Source: Oegoconia quadripuncta
Lineage: Eukaryota; Arthropoda; Insecta; Lepidoptera; Autostichidae
Direction: 5' to 3'
Length of the DNA: 64,000 nucleotides
Assembly: GCA_949316235.1 (NCBI GenBank)
Contig: OX438744.1
Span: forward strand, 32,298,778-32,362,777
Under the pieces are notes generated by a model that worked only from the letters and a program-made list of their open reading frames with translations, was not told the origin of the DNA and searched no databases. Positions within the stretch are counted from its first letter, which is position 1; each line of letters begins with the position of its first letter. The position numbers and the translations under genes were made by a program. This document shows positions 57,885 to 64,000 of this stretch, in pieces.

Positions 57885-59238
57885 ACGATCCATTGATATA
57901 CCTTTAAAACCAATGGTCGCCGCTTCTAATCCTGCTAGGGTTAATTGTGTATGCGATGAACACAAAAGATCTTCTGGACCTAATACTTGCTCATACAGCA
58001 GCAGTGCCCCTTACAGGGATTGTTTCTATCAGAGTGCCAATCAAAGGAATGATTGAATGTCACACATGTACACAAAACCAGCCTAGCTTCTATGTTTCAC
58101 TGTTTTCTGTTTTACCATTTGTTTTGTTAATATGAGTGAATATAATATTACCTACATTTCCATATTTATTTAGCTCCCAGCGTTCTATTATGATCACTTT
58201 TATTTAATTAAATCTCAAATTTCATCAGTCTACAGTTTTATATTTCATAATTTGAGAAACGAATCTCTATAATTGTCCTTTCCTTTATCGGATGGCGCTA
58301 TGAGTAATTTGGTAAAACGTATTTACAAGATCAAATATCGTCGAAATTGTGTTGAATGGGTAAAAATTAAGTTATCATAATTTTAGTACACATTGTCCTT
58401 TCTAATTTGTAAATTTCTATGTACGTATTTTGTTATTAGTTTTTCTGCATTGCCTATCAATGGAAACAGTTTAGTCTCTGCTATATGTACAATAGTTCCT
58501 TTTATCTATTCTTTACTGTATGTTTTCCGAATAAAGAAATTGAAATGAAACACATCGCCAGCATCTTTTTTGAGCGATCATACGATTTATATAAACTATC
58601 AATTGAAGTGTTCACTACAGTTCCGTAGTTGCTTGCCAAACAAACAACTTCTTTAAACAGGTCTTATTCTTCAATTTAAGAGCTATGCTCTTGTCGGTGG
58701 AGTAATGACCACATCTCTCTCTCTCTCTCTCTTTTAACAGGTAGGTGCTATATTTTTATTATACAATACTGAAGTCAATTGAAGCACTCAGAAAATGTAG
58801 GTTAATCACTTATAACTCATCACCCGTTTGAACTCCCACATCGTCGGCTAAAAATAACACAACGCTAAAAACTTACAAGTATTGTACGCAATCTTTTGTC
58901 ATTGTCTCTAAATTGGAATATATTAAACAAGTGCATTGACTTTAGATGGCGGTTGTACTGGTACTTCATCAGGAAGTACATCGTGTATACTATCTGCAGT
59001 ATTAAAAAGCCAACCAAAATATGGAAAAGCTTATGTGATTTAGAAGCTCTCCACACGTTTGCTGCATAGTTTGTCTCACTTGTACAAATACATTGTCAGA
59101 ATTCTTATGATAAGCCCTTTTTCATGATAGGTAGATATTTTGATTTATTGATGTTGCTTTCAGTTTTACCTCAGGCTCTATTTGTAAGGGAGAAAATGAA
59201 AGATGAATGTACAGTTTTTCTGTTTTTGTTTAAGTATA
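57885..59238. other. No recognisable feature
   Basis: AT-rich; the (TC)n microsatellite is the only distinct element. Confidence 0.45.
58712..58734 (+). repeat. (TC)n microsatellite
   Basis: About ten TC units; a GAGA-factor-type tract on the minus strand. Confidence 0.85.
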
Positions 59239-59458
59239 GTTGGACCTCAAACATGATGAGGAACTGGCTGTATCTCAAGCAATCGAAACATAACAATGCA
59301 TTAACATCGCTACTTGTCTAAATTTATAAAACGTAGGTAGCGGATTCGATTCGCAGCGGGGTATATGTTTAGTACTTGGTTTGGTGGTAGGGCTTAAAAG
59401 TCCACTTGGCTAACTACCATATATATCTTATCTAATCTACCGCCAGGCAGACACCAAG
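59239..59458. mobile_element. Two opposed, decayed SINE family 2 fragments
   Basis: 59239-59315 reads in reverse (GGAACTGGCTGTATCTCAAG, TAACAATGCATTAACAT) and 59335-59458 forward (GCGGATTCGATTCGCAGCGG, GGTGGTAGGGCTTAAAAG): an older head-to-head pair. Confidence 0.55.
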
Positions 59459-60188
59459 AGCTAAGCCGTTATACATAAAGACTCCTTTGCAAAACACAAA
59501 TAACTTCTTTTTTATTTCCTCAACCAACATGTTCAGACATTTACAGCGGTCCTCATTGGTTGGCTGTCAGATTATTATTCTTGGAAAGGCAAAAACTGTC
59601 CAAACTGAACTTTAGCACGTTTCCCCTTGAGTGATTTATTAGTTGGCGTACACTTACAAGACTCGCGAGGCAAAAATGGACAGAACACAAATAAATTTAA
59701 CGTCAGGAAACTAATTATTGGTTTTTGTAAATTATAGGCGAATATAAATGAGATTTATAGCGAGGTTTAAACTAACAATAGGGTATTGTTATAATTCAAT
59801 TTACCGTACTTATTTTGTAAAGTGAAGGCGGTTAACGGAGCATACTTATACTCAAGTGTTCCTGTTTAAATCATATCGGCAGGTTTGCGAGAGCTTGCCC
59901 AATCGATATGCTGGGCAGGAAGGTTGAGGATTGTAGATTTTGAAGCTCCGCACCAAGGAAGCAGCTGCCCATCACTGTTCCATGCTGTAATAGTCATGAT
60001 CGCTTAGTCGCCTATTACGATACCAATGACAGAAGACGGGATGATCCTATTCCATTCTACTGGGAACTTTACGACTGTTTGCTCATTTAAAAGTTAATAA
60101 ATTCAAAAAAAAAAAATTTCTAATGTACAAAGGCAACCTTCTCTTATCTATAAGACCTCTATCTATAAGATATCTAGTTTCTAGACTA
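59459..60188. other. No recognisable feature
   Basis: AT-rich with a 12-A run near 60105-60116. Confidence 0.45.
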
Positions 60189-60332
60189 GGCCTTATTGTC
60201 TTACTCCAATGGGCAATGAATTCATCACAATCTTCTGCGGCATTCGTCAAATTTGATATTCGAAGCTGTCCATTGGTTAAAATTGACAGTTGGCGTTGGA
60301 GTCCATTCCCATTGAATTAGACAATAAGGAGG
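60189..60332. mobile_element. Small inverted-repeat element (144 bp)
   Basis: CCTTATTGTCTTACTCCAAT GGGC at the left and GGGAATGG-type end CCCATTGAATTAGACAATAA GG at the right are inverted over about 26 bp with few mismatches. Confidence 0.55.
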
Positions 60333-60334
60333 CT

Positions 60335-63080
60335 GTTCTTTCTTGTCAATGTTCTAGGGGTAAAACTATTTCAAATGCCTTGGTTTATTTCCTCTTAAAT
60401 TTAAACATCAGGTTGTTTTGTTTAGTATTGTGACCGTGTCTAGTTCTCAAAGCATAGCACCGTCAGGCAATTAATGTTCGGATACTACATAAAACCATGT
60501 ATCCATAAAAATGTAGCCCGGTGAGGATGTCAAGATAATAAACTGCGGTAAAGAATTGTATCTACAATTTATCAACTTATAGTTCCACATCAAATAGGAT
60601 ATCTAAAAGGCACCGGCAAACTCTTCTTCTCTTTAAAGCAGACAATGCTTCGTCTATATAAAAATACAAAATTACGACCCGGAGAAACGATTCAATATAG
60701 TATTAGATATCACGATAAAAGAAATGTACACCCCTGTAATAACATAGATTTAAAACATGATAAAGACGTAACACCTAATTGCCCCGGACACTTCGTATTT
60801 CATCGTATATCGAACAATGGCAGCCACACACATCGACCAATCATGGCCCGATAATGCTTTTGTCTTTACATCAATAATGGCTTTTTTTCTTGTCTCGATG
60901 ATTTGTGAAGACAGGACGCAATCACAATGAGGAGTGGGATGCGGGCGAGAGAATGGCACTTTATTATGGTTCACCCTTTGTGACCGTACATGCGATTGAG
61001 AACATGTGTTAGATGAAAGATTTCTAGCGATTTTGCCTCCGTGAATACTTGAACTGCGGCCGTATCCATCCTAATAAAACTTGATTTACAACATAAACGT
61101 ATAGTAGAAGAACTGTCGACATCAAAAGCTAAAGGAATCCAGTGAATGAAAATTGAGAGATATATGCCCGTCCAATGTACAAAAGGAAACATAGACGACA
61201 GTGAAAACGACAATGCAAATGATGCACAGGAGACACGAATAAATGCACAAAGCAATCGTCAAAGCGAAGCTAAAAAGGTTGAAGCAGAATTAATAGGCGA
61301 TGTGGCACGCGATGCCGATCCATCAGCTCAAAGGGTTCCAGTTAATGAATCAAACGACAGCCGACTCGCAACACCTCTTTGTGGCCGGACAAAATCGACT
61401 TTGATGGAGCGAACGAAGCCAAAATAACCGATCGTGTCCAACCCATTGTGCGTACTATAATTAGACAGCTTGAAAATAAACACGTGGTGGCAATTATCGC
61501 AGCAGCGGGTTAAATGAGGCACCGAGGAGCAGCCGTTAATGGCGCACCGGGCCCACGGCATCCGGCGACGAAATCTTCGGCTAAAGGATTTTACTGGACT
61601 TCCGAGAAAGCTAACGTCTTTATACCACCAATTTTATACCGGACTTTATATTCCCCATAACGAGTTACGCAATCACTATAAATAAGACGTAGGAATAAGA
61701 AGTTTATCGTACAGGTAAGGGCCGCTGTATAAATTGAGTCGCGTCGGTGCGTCCATCTTCTCGCGTGATTAAAAAAAAACAACAACTCAAATACGAAGAT
61801 TCCCGCTCAACTTTCGCTTTGGAACAAAAGGGGTTTGTGAAACACTCGCGCCCAATAATGATACATAAAATATTACTACTGTAGAGAACAATTTTAAAGT
61901 CACATTATCAGTTGTTAAATCCAAATTGTTTGGTGAATCGGTGTTTTAAAACGTTAATTTCATGGAATACTCTCGCGAGTTGGGAGTGGATGCGCCTCGG
62001 GGCACCGGACTTGGGCATTAATCATCTCACTCGGCCGCACAGGCCTCGGCCTCGTCCATATTTCACGTACCCTTTGAACACGGCAAGTAACTCATTTGTT
62101 GAAACGCACCGTCCTGCTTTTATTAAAGCTCCAATATTGTAAACGTCTCAATTCCTTTGATAACTTCCTGCTCGTCATTTGTCAGACTCATCGATTCAGG
62201 TGCTGATTGATCCCCTTTTTTTACAGTGCAGGCTTTTATAGTAGGTAGTTAGACAAGATTAATGTTGTCATCAAATCGGTCGGCTTACGTGTCCGATGTT
62301 GTGCAATAAATTATCATTAAGTAACACCTTGTCTCACCTGGACGGGGTTTTATGAGCTCTCGGCCGTAAACCACGGTTAATACGCCGGCTCTAATCTAAT
62401 CTAAAATTTCTACCTGCCCTCGATATAAATTTTCCTATAACATGAACGCAGCCATGGAAGTGGAAATGAATGTATAAACTGCACTAATGCAGTGGCATAT
62501 TCATAAAGGTGCACAAGAAGTAAATGCGAATTTTATTGCTGATAGCAAAAACATTTTTAATCGAAACGTGTTCAACAAAGTAGATGTATTGAAAAATTGT
62601 GAATTCACAAAAAGGTAGCATGTGCAATTATGCAATAAAAAGGTCCTGAGGCGTGTTCTTGTACCTTAATGAGCCACTCTGTTTTATAGAGTAGTCCAAT
62701 AACTGTGATGTTTCGGAACGGACGGAAAACACGAAGCGCTCGTAACACTAAAGGACACTTGCCCAGCAAGAGGACCGCAATAAAATTACATATGTAGATG
62801 GATTCATTTGATATTAACGCGATTGGTTGTTTCATTAGATTATGATAAAGATGGCACTAAAACCAAAAGTGATATTATGAAAATGTTTATGGTTGGCCGT
62901 AAAATATAATTGGTACAACAGCGAAGAATATAACGACGCTCAAAACATCATCACGTTACTTTTAATAATAAGCTTCATAAAATTTTGAAGTAGGTATATC
63001 AAATTATAAACAACAGAAATTAAAAAAAGCCTCACAACAAGTCTTATATATTAAATGGATTGTTCATACGAGGTTCAGAC
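60335..63080. other. Repeat-poor block next to host exon 1
   Basis: No SINE, LINE or MITE sequence recognised over about 2.7 kb; GC content is higher than average at 60770-62450. Short overlapping ORFs on both strands (for example 61146-61427 plus, 60971-61255 minus) have no motif. Likely conserved intronic DNA or enhancers. Confidence 0.35.
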
Positions 63081-63352
63081 GACCTGTTTGGTATAGTGGT
63101 TAGCAACTCTGACCACTATTCCAAAAGGTTGCGGGTTCGAATCCCGCTAGGGTCATATGTTTGTGTGATGAATACGGACATGTGTACCCGAGTTATGGAT
63201 GTTTTCATTTATAATAAGTATTTATTAACAAAAAAATGTATTTATGTAGTATATCAACCATCTGGTATCCACAACACAAGCTTATAGTTGCTTAAAGTGA
63301 AACTAGATGGCGCTGTGTGTATGTCAAGGATATTTATTATTTATTATTATAC
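63081..63352 (+). mobile_element. SINE family 1, full copy
   Basis: Same structure as the copy at 17921, close to host exon 1 and antisense to the gene. Confidence 0.87.
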
Positions 63353-63530
63353 CTATACAAATTATGATCATTGTTAAACATTTTTTCTATATGGAGCAAT
63401 GGGGGTTCTTCTTTTTTAATTCCTTTTTTTCTTTTTTAAATAGGTAAGCTAAGCACTTATAATAAATAGATCAAATATTAATAGACTACTAACTGAGAAC
63501 GTAGTATAATGAAAATAATACGAAACTTAC

Positions 63531-63688
63531 TGAGCATGATGATGATAATGCGTCGCGTGATGCATCGCTGTCGCCTGTGCCCCTGGTGCAGTCGTCGCAT
63601 GGAACGCAGCGAAAGCCGACGGGAACTGTAGTGGCAAAAAACCACCGCTGCCTGTCCCAGGACCGCCAACCGATTCCCGATCTGGCAT
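63531..63688 (-). CDS. First coding exon of an unidentified host gene
   Basis: On the minus strand an ATG at 63688-63686 opens 52 codons plus two bases and runs into a strong splice donor (CA|GTAAGT, intron starting at 63530). The peptide starts MPDRESVGGPGTGSGG, continues with a hydrophobic/aromatic stretch (FLPLQFPSAFAAFHA) and ends in a His/Ala-rich segment (HHATHYHHHA). No signal peptide or membrane segment is visible; low-complexity Gly, Ala and His tracts of this kind are common in transcription and chromatin factors. An in-frame TGA lies two codons upstream and A is at -3, so this ATG is a credible start. The last two bases (CA) plus the first base of the exon at 13635-13759 make a Gln codon, which ties the two together. 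GC content is clearly above the surroundings. Seen: ORF, donor, phase match. Inferred: that this is a gene start. I do not recognise the family; a BAH-domain regulator of the winged-eye type is only a guess. Confidence 0.62.
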
Positions 63689-63691
63689 TAT

Positions 63692-63751
63692 TCAGTCTAA
63701 CACAGTAACATCACCCAGTCCCTCTACGCCTCTCAACGATTGTCCAAACAT
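63692..63751 (-). promoter_or_regulatory. Upstream ORF 3, ending one codon before the main ATG
   Basis: ATG at 63751, 19 codons, TGA at 63694-63692, then one ATA codon, then the main ATG at 63688. It is in the same frame as the main ORF. This close stop/start spacing would force reinitiation or leaky scanning if the leader is transcribed as predicted. Confidence 0.4.
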
Positions 63752-63804
63752 CACTACACTTAAGTCTATTTCACAACCTTTAGCACCAATCAATAACTCT
63801 TTCG

Positions 63805-63852
63805 TCAAGTCAACTCTAGTCTAATCTTATACATTTTTTTCTTTATCGTCAT
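63805..63852 (-). promoter_or_regulatory. Upstream ORF 2 in leader
   Basis: ATG at 63852, 15 codons with a lysine run and a second in-frame ATG at codon 7, TGA at 63807-63805. Confidence 0.35.
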
Positions 63853-63859
63853 TTTTGCT

Positions 63860-63925
63860 TTATGACTCAAAATCTTCCGCATCGTTGATTAAGGTACTTG
63901 TTCTGTCAAAATTAACTTGTCTCAT
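63860..63925 (-). promoter_or_regulatory. Upstream ORF 1 in leader
   Basis: ATG at 63925, 21 codons, TAA at 63862-63860. It starts 8 bases inside the predicted exon (acceptor at 63933). Whether it is translated is unknown. Confidence 0.35.
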
Positions 63926-64000
63926 TCTTGCACCTGCAACAAAGATATACACATAATTAATTTTATGAATTCAGTAGCGGCGTGGATTAATACTAAGTTG

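Larger units (their letters stand above)
13760..63530 (-). other. Very long intron (about 49.8 kb) of the host gene
   Basis: Bounded by the donor GTAAGT at 63530 and the acceptor ...CCACCAG at 13760. All transposons and repeats between these points would be intronic. The two large retrotransposons lie antisense to the gene (plus strand). The extent rests on the codon-phase match of the two exons and is inferred; unseen small exons inside it are possible. Confidence 0.5.
63689..63933 (-). other. Probable 5' leader (UTR) of the host gene
   Basis: Minus-strand sequence upstream of the ATG at 63688 stays non-coding in the main frame (TGA two codons before the ATG). A good acceptor (ATCTTTGTTGCAG|GTGC) puts a possible exon start at 63933, so the leader may be at least 245 nt with further non-coding exons beyond the right edge. 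It contains three short upstream ORFs, listed separately. The acceptor is a reading of the sequence only; a promoter inside this segment is also possible. Confidence 0.4.

Noticed and set aside
61146..61561. Opposed 93- and 77-codon ORFs as genes
   Set aside because: Open on both strands because of composition; no motif, no splice context.

Overview
This is a stretch of nuclear genome from an insect, most likely a moth or butterfly. It is AT-rich, full of short interspersed repeats and decayed transposons, and has no dense bacterial-type coding. Several repeat families look lepidopteran: the 'CTAGCTTTCCGCCC...CTTCGCC' tail repeat, tRNA-headed SINEs, and RTE/jockey-like LINE ends carrying (GAT)n, poly-A or (TATTG)n tails. 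The species cannot be read from the sequence.

The only host gene I can support is on the minus strand. A first coding exon (63531-63688, with a probable leader to 63933) and a second coding exon (13635-13759) have canonical splice signals, and the split codon at their junction matches in phase. If they belong together, about 49.8 kb of the window is one intron, and the gene continues past the left edge. The predicted N-terminus is rich in Gly, His and Ala and resembles that of a nuclear regulator, but I do not recognise the gene. The leader carries three small upstream ORFs, the last ending one codon before the start codon. Exon 2 lies between two inverted ~400-bp repeats, a layout known to promote exon circularisation.

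Two large retrotransposons sit in the intron. At 31879-35911 (plus) is a 5'-truncated non-LTR element. Its ORF1 is SGNH-like with two PCNA-box-like motifs, and its ORF2 carries an APE endonuclease and a reverse transcriptase. At 51241-56195 (plus) is a complete Ty1/copia element with 264-bp LTRs that look identical, a 5-bp target duplication, an initiator-tRNA-Met half-molecule primer site, and a gag-protease-integrase-RT-RNase H reading frame broken by one frameshift and one stop. It inserted into the coding end of an older LINE.

The rest is a mosaic of SINEs (two tRNA-derived families and one with a 5S-rRNA-derived head), 3' fragments of several LINE families, MITEs with inverted ends (one family flanked by TTAA), a ~100-bp minisatellite at 57394-57812, microsatellites, and several perfect hairpins. 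The block next to exon 1 (about 60335-63080) and a GC-richer patch at 16590-17480 hold no recognisable repeats and are the best candidates for regulatory DNA. No CRISPR arrays, operons or functional tRNA/rRNA genes were seen.
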